Assembly (NCBI GenBank): GCA_013813955.1 | Contig: JACCQW010000225.1 | Location: 1-17,540, forward strand | Origin: Solirubrobacterales bacterium | GTDB taxonomy: Bacteria; Actinomycetota; Thermoleophilia; Solirubrobacterales; Solirubrobacteraceae | Direction of reading: 5' to 3' | DNA: 17,540 nt | Part shown: one piece after another, positions 1-6,531 of the stretch | Layout of the letters: the number at the start of each line of letters is the position of its first letter | Position numbering within the stretch: position 1 is the stretch's first letter | The notes under the pieces: generated by a model | Databases searched by the model: none | Told to the model about the DNA's origin: nothing | Seen by the model: only the letters and a program-made list of their open reading frames with translations | Position numbers and translations under genes: made by a program

Positions 1-177
1 CGCCACCTCGGTGCGCATGAGCGGCGAGGAGCGCAGCGTGCGCCACCGCGCGGCCGGCGCGGCCTGGCCCGAACCGGGGGCGGCGACCGCCTCACCGCCC
101 GAGCTGTCGTCGTCACCGCACGCGGACGCGAGGCCCACGGCCAGCGCGGCGAGGACGGCGACGACCCACCGCCTCAT
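1..177 (-). CDS. Putative lipoprotein, N-terminal fragment (runs off left edge)
   Basis: The frame is open for 59 codons from ATG at 177 to the window edge, so the C-terminus is missing. Residues 1-20 form a lipoprotein signal peptide: MRRW, a hydrophobic stretch VVAVLAALAVGLA, then a lipobox-like SAC with the acceptor cysteine at residue 20. An acidic linker GDDDSS follows, typical of exported actinobacterial lipoproteins. After a low-complexity Ala/Gly/Pro stretch the fragment reads ARWRTLRSSPLMRTEVA. This resembles the opening of a kelch-type beta-propeller repeat (W..L...P..R.E.A), but one partial repeat is weak evidence. The start overlaps the stop of the upstream four-cysteine gene (ATGA), so translation is probably coupled. 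The protein probably acts outside the cell, anchored in the membrane by lipid. The lipoprotein call is fairly secure; the kelch suggestion is tentative. Confidence 0.72.
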   Translation of the reverse strand, partial: MRRWVVAVLAALAVGLASACGDDDSSGGEAVAAPGSGQAAPAARWRTLRSSPLMRTEVA

Positions 178-356
178 GTCTGCAACTCCCGCGGCCGGTG
201 CCCGCCGCAGCGCAGCACCGGCAGGCGCGGGTAGCGGGGATAGCGATCGTCCTCGCGCGAGAGCTCGCACAGCGAGTACGACGATCCGCGGCTGGTCGCC
301 ACCACGCGCTGGTGGCGGCAGCTCTCGCACAGGCCCACGGGCGGCGGCGCCGGCAT
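174..356 (-). CDS. Small four-cysteine (zinc-binding-like) conserved hypothetical protein
   Basis: The product is 60 aa with a CxxC pair (Cys10, Cys13) and two further cysteines (Cys30, Cys50), plus His15 and His53. This spacing suggests a small zinc- or metal-binding fold. The text GLCESCRHQRVV...SLCELSREDDRYPRYPRLPVLRC resembles a short uncharacterised actinobacterial family as I remember it. No function can be assigned. No other start codon lies in frame between the ATG and position 395. There is no Shine-Dalgarno sequence, but a -10-like TACTCT ends six bases before the ATG, which suggests a leaderless message. The stop overlaps the lipoprotein start (ATGA), so the two genes are probably one transcript. 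A longer open frame covering the same bases on this strand has no recognisable protein character. Confidence 0.7.
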   Translation of the reverse strand: MPAPPPVGLCESCRHQRVVATSRGSSYSLCELSREDDRYPRYPRLPVLRCGGHRPRELQT

Positions 357-484
357 GCGCGCAGAGTAGATGATCGATTCCCGGGTTCGTGGGCGTGGAT
401 CGGCCTTGACTTCGAGAGCACTTGAGGTTGCAGGATGCGCGACATCCTCCGAGAACTGATTGACCGAGCAACTAGTATGGACCT
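357..484. promoter_or_regulatory. Divergent promoter region with two leaderless-type -10 elements
   Basis: This 128-base gap separates divergent genes. Toward the left, TACTCT (368-363, minus strand) is followed by GCGCGC and then the ATG of the four-cysteine gene. Toward the right, TAGTAT (473-478) is followed by GGACCT and then the ATG of the ABC transporter. Both fit TANNNT and both end exactly six bases before ATG, the spacing expected when transcription starts at or next to the start codon. I see no good -35 hexamer at 16-18 bases from either and no Shine-Dalgarno. The region is also less GC-rich than the coding sequence beside it, as promoters often are. Confidence 0.5.
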
Positions 485-2281
485 ATGGCCACGTTCCTGC
501 GACTCCTAGGCTTCCTGCGCGATCACAAGCGCGGCGTCTGGTGGTCGTGCGGGCTGGCCGCCCTGGCCATGGGCGCGACGGTCGCCATCCCCGCGCTGAC
601 CGGCGCCGCGGTCAGCGCGATCCGCGACGGCGACGGCGACCGGCTCGAGCTCGTGGCGGCGGGCATCGCCCTCGCCGGACTGCTTCGCGTCGCGCTCACG
701 GTGGCGCGCCGGCTGATCGCCGGTCGCGTCTCGCTCGGCGTCGAGCTTGACCTGCGCAACCGCGTCTACGATCACCTGCTCTCGCTGGAGCTCGGCTTCT
801 TCGACGGCCAGCAGACCGGCCAGCTCATGTCGCGCGCCACGGTCGACCTGCAGGCGGTGCGCTTCTTCCTCGGCTACGGGCTCGTGTTCATACTGCAGGC
901 CGCCCTGACGATCCTCTTCGCCGGCGCGGCGATGTTCGTCATCGACCCCGGGCTCGCGGCGATCGCGCTGTTCCCCGTGCCGTTCGTGGTCTGGATCGCC
1001 CAGCGTTACGGACGCCGCTCGCGACCGGCGCTGCAGGAGGTCCAGCAGCGCATAGCCGAGCTGACCGCCGACGCGGAGGAGAACGTCGGCGGCGTGCGGG
1101 TGGTCAAGGCCTTCGCCCGCGAGGAGCGCCAGTTCACGCGCTTCCACGGCAGCGTGGACCGCGTCTTCGACCAATCGATGATCTCCACGCGACTGCGGGC
1201 GTTCTACAACCCGCTCATCGGGCTGCTGCCCCAGCTCGGGCTCGCCGCGCTGCTGTTCCTCGGCGGCCGAGCGGTTATCGACGGGCGCCTGAGCCTCGGC
1301 GAGTTCACCGCGTTCTACACCTACCTGCTCGCGCTCCTGGCCCCGATGCGCTCGCTGGGGATCACGCTCGGGATGGCCCAGCGCGCCACCGCCTCGGGCG
1401 CCCGGCTGTTCGAGCTGCTCGACCGCCAGCCGCGGATCGTCGCCGCGCCGGGCGCCCCGCCGCTGCCCGAGGGCTCGGGCCGCGTGGAGCTGCGCGGCGT
1501 CAGCCTGCGCTACGACGACGCGAGCGCGTCGTCGTCGCAGCTCAAGCCCGCGCTGCGCGACGTCTCACTCACCGTGGAGGCGGGGACGACGCTGGCGCTC
1601 GTCGGCGCGACCGGCTCGGGCAAGACGACGCTCGTCCAGCTCGTCTCGCGCCTGTATGACCCGACCGCCGGACAGGTGCTCGTCGACGGTGTGGACGTGC
1701 GCACGGTCGACCACCGCGCGCTGCGCAGCGAGATCGCGGTGGTCACCGACGACCCGTTCCTCTTCAGCGCCTCGGTGCACCACAACATCGCCTACTCCCG
1801 GGGCGGGCGCGACGGGGCCTCCCGCGAGGAGGTCGTCGCGGCCGCGCGCCGCGCGCAGGCCCACGAGTTCATCGAGCGCCTGCCCGACGGCTATGACACG
1901 CGCGTGGGCGAACGCGGCCTGACGCTCAGCGGCGGCCAGCGCCAGCGGATCGCGATCGCGCGCGCGCTGCTGGGCGATCCGCGGATCCTCGTCCTCGACG
2001 ACGCCACGTCTTCGGTCGACGCCTCCACCGAGCAGGCGATCAAGCAGGCGCTGCGCGAGGTGATGGCCGGGCGCACGACGTTCGTCATCGCCCATCGCCT
2101 GTCGACGATCGCGTTGGCCGACGAGATCGTGGTCCTCGATGGTGGGGAGCTGCTCGCGCGCGGCACGCACGAGGAGCTGCTGCAGAGCTCGCCGTTCTAC
2201 CGCGAGATCGTCGAGAAGGGCCTCCCCGACCAGGTCTTTCTCAACCGCAAGCCGCGCGAGCGAGAGGTGGCGGGGCTGTGA
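485..2281 (+). CDS. ABC exporter half-transporter with degenerate catalytic site (subunit 1 of heterodimer)
   Basis: The product is 598 aa with an N-terminal six-helix exporter membrane domain (about residues 15-310) and a C-terminal ATPase domain (about 332-580). Visible motifs are Walker A GATGSGKT (374-381), signature LSGGQ (481-485), Walker B ILVLDD (501-506) and the switch histidine in IAHRLS (His537). Two positions deviate from canonical. The catalytic glutamate after Walker B is Asp506, and the Q-loop glutamine position reads Asp422 (VVTDDPFLF). In the family, such changes mark the non-hydrolysing site of heterodimeric exporters such as TM287/288. The signature is intact and would complete the active site formed with the partner. 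The partner gene begins at a GTGA overlap. Likely substrates are lipids, drugs or peptides; nothing here decides which. The ATG at 477 is out of frame. Confidence 0.93.
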   Translation: MATFLRLLGFLRDHKRGVWWSCGLAALAMGATVAIPALTGAAVSAIRDGDGDRLELVAAGIALAGLLRVALTVARRLIAGRVSLGVELDLRNRVYDHLLSLELGFFDGQQTGQLMSRATVDLQAVRFFLGYGLVFILQAALTILFAGAAMFVIDPGLAAIALFPVPFVVWIAQRYGRRSRPALQEVQQRIAELTADAEENVGGVRVVKAFAREERQFTRFHGSVDRVFDQSMISTRLRAFYNPLIGLLPQLGLAALLFLGGRAVIDGRLSLGEFTAFYTYLLALLAPMRSLGITLGMAQRATASGARLFELLDRQPRIVAAPGAPPLPEGSGRVELRGVSLRYDDASASSSQLKPALRDVSLTVEAGTTLALVGATGSGKTTLVQLVSRLYDPTAGQVLVDGVDVRTVDHRALRSEIAVVTDDPFLFSASVHHNIAYSRGGRDGASREEVVAAARRAQAHEFIERLPDGYDTRVGERGLTLSGGQRQRIAIARALLGDPRILVLDDATSSVDASTEQAIKQALREVMAGRTTFVIAHRLSTIALADEIVVLDGGELLARGTHEELLQSSPFYREIVEKGLPDQVFLNRKPREREVAGL

Positions 2282-4089
2282 ATCACGCCGCCCCGGGGAC
2301 GCTCTCCACCGCCGAGCTGCGCCGGCGCCTGCGCCAGACGGGCGGGCGCGGACGCAAGCTGCGCGGGCTGCTCGCGCTCCTGCGCCCTTACCGCGGCAAG
2401 GTCGCGCTGATGTTCGTCGCGCTGGCCGCGGCCACCGCTGCCGCGCTGGCGCCGCCGCCGCTGGCCAAGCTCGCGATCGACGACGGCATCATCCCCGGGG
2501 ACGTCGCGACGCTGAACCTCGTCGTGGTGGCCTTCGTGATCAGCGCGCTCGTGTACTGGGGCGCGACCTACGCGCAGACCTATCTCGTCGGCTGGGTCGG
2601 CCAGCGCGCGCTGCAGGACCTGCGGCTGCGGATCTTCCGCCACCTGCAGGACCAGCCCGTCGGCTTCTACGAGCGCCGCCAGGCGGGCCAGCTCATCTCG
2701 CGCATGACCAACGACGTGCAGGCCCTGGACTCGCTGGTCACCGACAGCGTCGTCACGCTCTTTCAGGCCTCGCTGACGCTGCTGGGCACGATCGTCATCC
2801 TCGCCCTGCTCGACGCCGAGCTCGCGCTGCTGACCTTCCTCATCTTCCCGGTCATGGCGGTGGCCTCGCTGGCCTTCCGGATCGCCTCCGCCGACGCCTA
2901 CGCGCGCACCCGCGAGACGATCGGAGCGATCACGGCCTATCTGCAGGAGTCGCTGTCGGGTATCCGGATCGTGCGCTCCTTCGGCCAGGAGCCCCAGCAT
3001 GCCCGCCGCTTCCGCGAGCTCAACGAGCGCCACCGCGCGGCCAACCTGGCCACGGTCAACCTCAACGCCGCCTACTTTCCCGGCGTCGAGCTGCTCAGCG
3101 CGCTGGCCACCGGCGCGATCCTGCTCTACGGCGGCATCCAGGCGATCGACGGCAACGTGACCATCGGCGTGCTCGTCGGCTTCGTGGCCGCGCTGAACGG
3201 CTTCTTCGACCCGATCCAGCAGCTCTCGCAGCTCTACACGACCTACCAGTCGGGCATGGCGGCCCTGGACAAGATCTTCGAGCTGCTCGACGAGGAGCCC
3301 GACCTCGTCGACCGGCCCGGCGCGGTCGACCTGCCCATCCTGCGCGGGGAGATCGAGTTCCGCGACGTGAGCTTCTGCTACCGCGCCGGCGACGAGGCTG
3401 TGTGGGCGCTGCGCGACGTCTCGCTGACCGTCGCGCCCGGCCAGACCGTGGCCCTCGTGGGCGCGACGGGGGCCGGCAAGTCGACCATCGCCAAGCTCGT
3501 CGCGCGCTTCTATGACCCGACGCGCGGCGCGGTGCTCGTCGACGGCCACGACCTGCGCGAGGTCACCCAAGCGTCGCTGCGCACGCAGATGGGCGTCGTC
3601 CCGCAGGAGGGCTTTCTGTTCAGCGGCACGATCGGCGACAACATCGCCTTCGGGCGCCCGGACGCCAGCGGCGAGGAGATCCGCGCCGCCGCCCGAGCGG
3701 TCGGCGTGCACGAGTTCGTCGCCCAGCTCGAGCAGGGCTACGACACGCAGGTCGGCGAGCGCGGGACCCAGCTGTCGGCCGGGCAGCGCCAGCTCGTGGC
3801 CTTCGCGCGGGCGCTGATCGCCGACCCGCGGATCCTGATCCTCGACGAGGCGACCTCCAACGTCGACCTGCACACCGAGGGGCACATCGAGGACGGCCTG
3901 CGCCGCCTGCTCGCCGGGCGCACGTCGATCGTCATCGCCCACCGCCTGTCCACGATCCGCCAGGCCGCCCGGATCGTCGTGCTGGAGGACGGGCACGTCG
4001 TCGAGCAGGGGACCCATGACGAGCTGCTGGCCGCCGAAGGCGCCTACTGGCGTCTGTACCAGGCCTGGCAGGAGTCCGCCGCCGCCTGA
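2278..4089 (+). CDS. ABC exporter half-transporter, catalytic partner (subunit 2 of heterodimer)
   Basis: The product is 603 aa and starts at GTG within the GTGA that ends subunit 1, so translation is coupled. A basic N-terminal tail (about 1-38) precedes the six-helix exporter domain (about 40-325); the ATPase domain covers about 355-595. Motifs are Walker A GATGAGKS (395-402), Q-loop Gln443 (VVPQEGFLF), Walker B ILILDE with catalytic Glu524, and switch His555. The signature reads LSAGQ (499-503), with Ala in place of the usual Gly. This pairs with subunit 1: the degenerate site would combine its non-canonical Walker B with this altered signature, and the active site would combine this normal Walker B with the partner's LSGGQ. 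It acts in the cytoplasmic membrane as an ATP-driven exporter. The transported substrate is unknown. Confidence 0.93.
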   Translation: MNHAAPGTLSTAELRRRLRQTGGRGRKLRGLLALLRPYRGKVALMFVALAAATAAALAPPPLAKLAIDDGIIPGDVATLNLVVVAFVISALVYWGATYAQTYLVGWVGQRALQDLRLRIFRHLQDQPVGFYERRQAGQLISRMTNDVQALDSLVTDSVVTLFQASLTLLGTIVILALLDAELALLTFLIFPVMAVASLAFRIASADAYARTRETIGAITAYLQESLSGIRIVRSFGQEPQHARRFRELNERHRAANLATVNLNAAYFPGVELLSALATGAILLYGGIQAIDGNVTIGVLVGFVAALNGFFDPIQQLSQLYTTYQSGMAALDKIFELLDEEPDLVDRPGAVDLPILRGEIEFRDVSFCYRAGDEAVWALRDVSLTVAPGQTVALVGATGAGKSTIAKLVARFYDPTRGAVLVDGHDLREVTQASLRTQMGVVPQEGFLFSGTIGDNIAFGRPDASGEEIRAAARAVGVHEFVAQLEQGYDTQVGERGTQLSAGQRQLVAFARALIADPRILILDEATSNVDLHTEGHIEDGLRRLLAGRTSIVIAHRLSTIRQAARIVVLEDGHVVEQGTHDELLAAEGAYWRLYQAWQESAAA

Positions 4090-4120
4090 TCGTCGCGCCA
4101 GGCGTCATTCCCTGGCCGGA

Positions 4121-4144
4121 GAAGCTCGAACTGGCCGGAGCTTC
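4121..4144. terminator. Inverted repeat between the ABC operon and tRNA-Gln, possible bidirectional terminator
   Basis: GAAGCTC at 4121-4127 pairs perfectly with GAGCTTC at 4138-4144 around a 10-base loop. It lies 31 bases after the ABC stop and ends two bases from the 3' end of the oppositely oriented tRNA, so it could terminate either transcript. There is no T-run on either side, so an intrinsic terminator of the classical kind is not proven. A 10-base direct repeat, CTGGCCGGAG, at 4112-4121 and 4131-4140 overlaps it. Confidence 0.35.
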
Positions 4145-4145
4145 A

Positions 4146-4216
4146 CTGCGGGGCAGGGACTCGAACCCCGATACCCGGCTCCAGAGGCCGGTGTCTTGCC
4201 ATTAGACGACCCCGCA
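4146..4216 (-). tRNA. tRNA-Gln (anticodon CTG)
   Basis: The minus strand folds into a complete 71-nt cloverleaf. The acceptor 5' strand TGCGGGG pairs with CCCCGCA at the 3' end. The D stem is GTCT/AGAC with loop AATGGCA. The anticodon stem CCGGC/GCCGG encloses loop CTCTGGA, giving anticodon CTG at positions 34-36 (reads CAG). The variable loop is GTAT. The T arm CGGGG-TTCGAGT-CCCTG contains one G-T pair. Discriminator G73 suits glutamine. CCA is not encoded. All seven acceptor pairs are Watson-Crick. The gene stands alone rather than in a tRNA cluster, and no copy of its 3' end occurs nearby to suggest an integrated element. Confidence 0.95.
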
Positions 4217-4229
4217 AGGGGACGGCGAC

Positions 4230-4258
4230 AGGATAGCCAAAGCCCGATCCGCCAAAGC
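4230..4258 (-). promoter_or_regulatory. Possible promoter of tRNA-Gln
   Basis: On the minus strand TATCCT (4235-4230) fits a TANNNT -10 element and lies 13 bases before the tRNA 5' end. At a 17-base spacing upstream is GCTTTG (4258-4253), only a weak match to a -35 element. An 8-base word GCTTTGGC occurs twice in this short region. Position and -10 match are the whole evidence. Confidence 0.3.
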
Positions 4259-4304
4259 TTCGGGCGGAGGGGTACGCGACGGCGGCGACGGGTATGGCCC
4301 GGCC

Positions 4305-4586
4305 ATGATCGGATTCATCGTCGCCGGACTCATCATCGGCCTGCTCGCCCGCCTCCTGCTCCCCGGCCGCCAGCGCATCGGCCTCGTGTGGACCCTGGTC
4401 ATCGGCGTCATCGGGTCGGTGATCGGCGGCACGGTCGCCAACGCGATCGGCAGCGGGGACATCTTCGAGCTGAACGTCCTCGGCTTCGTGATGGCGGTCG
4501 TCGTGTCCGTCGTCGTGCTGGCCGTCGCCGAGAGCGCCGGCCTCGGCAGCGGGCCGGACCGCAAGAAGCTGGACAAGCGCCACTGA
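4305..4586 (+). CDS. GlsB/YeaQ/YmgE-type small membrane protein (transglycosylase-associated family)
   Basis: The product is 93 aa, the usual size for this family. Three hydrophobic segments are visible at about residues 1-20, 25-46 and 58-80, glycine-rich in the pattern GFIVAGLIIGLLARLLLPG...VIGVIGSVIGG that characterises PF04226. The C-terminus is short and basic (DRKKLDKRH) and probably cytoplasmic. In other bacteria, members are often induced by general stress or acid; no biochemical activity is established, despite the family name. No Shine-Dalgarno is evident before the ATG. The ATG at 4294 is out of frame. The gene is a single transcription unit, convergent with the oxidoreductase gene 28 bases away. 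Confidence 0.88.
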   Translation: MIGFIVAGLIIGLLARLLLPGRQRIGLVWTLVIGVIGSVIGGTVANAIGSGDIFELNVLGFVMAVVVSVVVLAVAESAGLGSGPDRKKLDKRH

Positions 4587-4605
4587 GCGGCGCCGGGCGC
4601 CCGCT
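4586..4605. terminator. GC-rich hairpin between convergent genes
   Basis: AGCGG (4586-4590) and CCGCT (4601-4605) pair. Inside them CGC pairs with GCG across a CGG loop, with one bulged C, giving about eight base pairs. It starts on the last base of the glsB-type stop codon and lies nine bases from the stop of the convergent oxidoreductase gene, so it could stop transcription from both sides. No T-tract follows, so the call rests on position and symmetry only. Confidence 0.35.
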
Positions 4606-4614
4606 GAGCCGGCG

Positions 4615-5862
4615 CTAGGCCCCGATCGCCGACAGGTCGCTGCCGGCGTCGCGTAGCTGCGCCGCCTGCTCCCCGACGTCGGCTCCGGAGGCGATCAGCC
4701 GGCGAGCGTCGTCGAGGTCCCCCGAGCGCCCGACGCTGAGCGCCGCCGCCAGCCTGTTGTCCTTGAGGTACCAGATGCTGAACGCGCCCTCCTCCAGGGA
4801 GCCGCGCACGACCTCCTCGTCCCAGCCCGCCGACGCGGGGCCTACGTACTCCAGCGAGACCCAGTCGCTCAGATCGGAGAAGAAGTAGGGGATCGCCTCG
4901 TGCGCCCGGTCGGCCCCGAGCATGTTCGCCGCCACGGTGCGGCCCTGCTGCACCGCCACGTCCCAGTGCTCGACGCGCAGCGGGCGGCCGTGCACCACGC
5001 TGTCGTACTGGCACACGTCGCCGGCGGCGAAGATGCCCTCCGCCGACGTGCGCAGGCGCGAGTCGCAGCGCACCCCGCCGTGCTCGCCGAGCTCGAGGCC
5101 CGCGGCCTTGGCGAGCATCACGTCGGGCACGGCGCCGACTCCCAGCACGACCGCGTCGGCGCCGAGCTGCGCCCCGCCGGCCAGCACCACGCGCTGCACC
5201 CGGTCGCCCGAGCCCTCCATACGCTCGAGCTGCTCGCCGCCGTGGATCTCGATCCCGCGGGAGGAGAGCAGCTCGCCGAACCAGCGCCCGGCGGTGTCAC
5301 CGAAGCCGGTCGACAGCGGGTGCTCCTCCTGCATGACGATCGTGCACCGGCGCCCGATCGAGGTCAGCGTCGCCGCCACCTCCGAGCCGATGTAGGACCC
5401 GCCGATCAGCACGACGCGCCCGCCCTCGGGCACGTCGTCGCGGATCGCGTCGGCGTTGCCCAGCGCGCGCAGATAGTGGATGCCGTCGAGGTCCGCGCCG
5501 TCGACCGTCAGCCGCCTGACGTTCGCGCCGGTGGCGAGCAGGGCCTGGTCGAAGCGGACGGTCTCCTTCGTGGCAAGCCTGACCTCCATGCCCGCCGCGT
5601 CGAGCTTCATCGCGCTCGCGCGCGTGAGCAGCTCGACGTCGTTGGCCTCGTACCAGCCGGCGGGGTGATACAGCGCGTCCGCGCGCGTCTCGGTCCCGGC
5701 CAGATAGCCCTTGGACGCGGGCGGGCGGTTGTAGGGCGGGTCGCTCTCGCGGCCGGCGAGCAGGATCGAGCCCTCGAAGCCGCCGTCGCGCAGCGCTGCC
5801 GCGCAGCTGGCGCTGGCCACGCCCCCGCCGATCAGCAGGACGTCGACGTGGCGGTCAGCCAC
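4615..5862 (-). CDS. FAD/NAD(P)-dependent oxidoreductase, ferredoxin-reductase-like
   Basis: The product is 415 aa from GTG at 5862. The N-terminal FAD motif is VDVLLIGGGVASASC (residues 6-20). DPPYNRPPASKGYL (41-54) resembles the PPY.RP.LSK flavin-contact segment of ferredoxin, rubredoxin and putidaredoxin reductases. The chain continues with ATGAN (110-114), NAD(P)-binding VLIGGSYIGSEVAA (151-164) and the second FAD motif GIFAAGDV (276-283). The C-terminus holds a reductase-type PYFFSDLSDW (325-334). There is no CxxC pair, so it is not a thioredoxin-reductase-type enzyme. The expected role is electron transfer from NAD(P)H to an iron-sulfur partner; no ferredoxin or P450 lies in the window. 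The start overlaps the TrkA-family stop by eight bases. A TTG at 5880 would add six residues (421 aa) and is the alternative start; neither has a Shine-Dalgarno. The function of an oxidoreductase at the end of a transport operon is unclear. Confidence 0.9.
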   Translation of the reverse strand: MADRHVDVLLIGGGVASASCAAALRDGGFEGSILLAGRESDPPYNRPPASKGYLAGTETRADALYHPAGWYEANDVELLTRASAMKLDAAGMEVRLATKETVRFDQALLATGANVRRLTVDGADLDGIHYLRALGNADAIRDDVPEGGRVVLIGGSYIGSEVAATLTSIGRRCTIVMQEEHPLSTGFGDTAGRWFGELLSSRGIEIHGGEQLERMEGSGDRVQRVVLAGGAQLGADAVVLGVGAVPDVMLAKAAGLELGEHGGVRCDSRLRTSAEGIFAAGDVCQYDSVVHGRPLRVEHWDVAVQQGRTVAANMLGADRAHEAIPYFFSDLSDWVSLEYVGPASAGWDEEVVRGSLEEGAFSIWYLKDNRLAAALSVGRSGDLDDARRLIASGADVGEQAAQLRDAGSDLSAIGA

Positions 5863-6529
5863 CGGCGCCGTTGGGGGCAAACTGCGAGGTGATGTCCTCC
5901 TCCAGGCCCGGGTCGAGGACCACGAGGACCTCGTCGCCGATGTTGATGACCGTGTCGCCCTTGGGGACGAACCCCCCGCCGCCGCGGGGCAGCACGGAGA
6001 TGATCAGGCTGCCGTCGGGCAGCTCGACGTCGGCGACCGTGCGGCCCACCGCGGGCGCTCCCTCGGTGACCTCGACCTCGATGATCTCCAGCTTCTCGTC
6101 GGGCAGGTCGAGCAGGTGCACCAGCCCGTGCCCGGGCACCTCGTGCTCGATGAGGTTGAGGATGAGGTCGGTGGCCGACACCGCCGGCTGGATGCCCAGC
6201 AGTTTGAAGTGCGTCAGGTTGCGCGGGTTGTTGCAGCGGGCGATGATCCGCTCGCAGAGGTACTTCTCCTTGGCGACCTGGCAGATGAGGATGTTGTCCT
6301 CGTCGTCGCCGGTGACCGCAACCACGAGGTCGGCTCGCGCTATGCCGGCGCGCTCGAGCACCCACAGTTCGGTGCCGTCGCCGTACTGGACGGCGTGCTC
6401 GAGCTCCTGCTCGATCTTCAGGTAGGCGCTGCGGTGGCCCTCGACGAGCGTGACCTCCTGGCGCTTGCGGATCAGCTCGCGGGCGAGGTTGAGCCCGACC
6501 TTCCCGCCGCCGACGATGACGACGTACAC
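5855..6529 (-). CDS. TrkA-family K+ transport regulator (RCK_N + RCK_C)
   Basis: The product is 224 aa from GTG at 6529, two bases after the stop of the preceding TrkA-like gene. It starts directly with the Rossmann fold MYVVIVGGGKVG (glycines at 7, 8, 9 and 12), with Glu30 at the end of beta-2 where an acidic residue contacts the NAD(H) ribose. Residues 1-125 are the TrkA_N domain. About 140-215 is a TrkA_C domain (LEIIEVEVTEGAPAVGRTVADVELPDG...GDTVINIGDEVLVVLDP). In known systems such proteins sit on the cytoplasmic face of K+ channels or transporters and gate them in response to NAD(H) or ATP/ADP. No TrkH or KtrB-like membrane subunit is visible; the membrane partners at hand are two APC permeases. 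Size and order resemble mycobacterial CeoB/CeoC as I recall them. Confidence 0.9.
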   Translation of the reverse strand: MYVVIVGGGKVGLNLARELIRKRQEVTLVEGHRSAYLKIEQELEHAVQYGDGTELWVLERAGIARADLVVAVTGDDEDNILICQVAKEKYLCERIIARCNNPRNLTHFKLLGIQPAVSATDLILNLIEHEVPGHGLVHLLDLPDEKLEIIEVEVTEGAPAVGRTVADVELPDGSLIISVLPRGGGGFVPKGDTVINIGDEVLVVLDPGLEEDITSQFAPNGAGG

Positions 6530-6531
6530 GG

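Noticed and set aside
2197..4017. 606-aa open frame on the minus strand opposite the second ABC gene
   Set aside because: It is a shadow frame, with Asp/Arg/Glu/Gln-rich composition and no recognisable motif; the opposite strand encodes complete ABC motifs.
4146..4216. tRNA-Gln as an integration site for a mobile element
   Set aside because: No second copy of the tRNA 3' end, no integrase and no change in composition are visible around it.
5863..5880. TTG at 5880 as the oxidoreductase start
   Set aside because: It is possible, but the GTG at 5862 gives a shorter overlap with the TrkA stop and puts the FAD motif at the usual distance from the N-terminus. The extra six residues show no conserved feature. 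Kept as the alternative.
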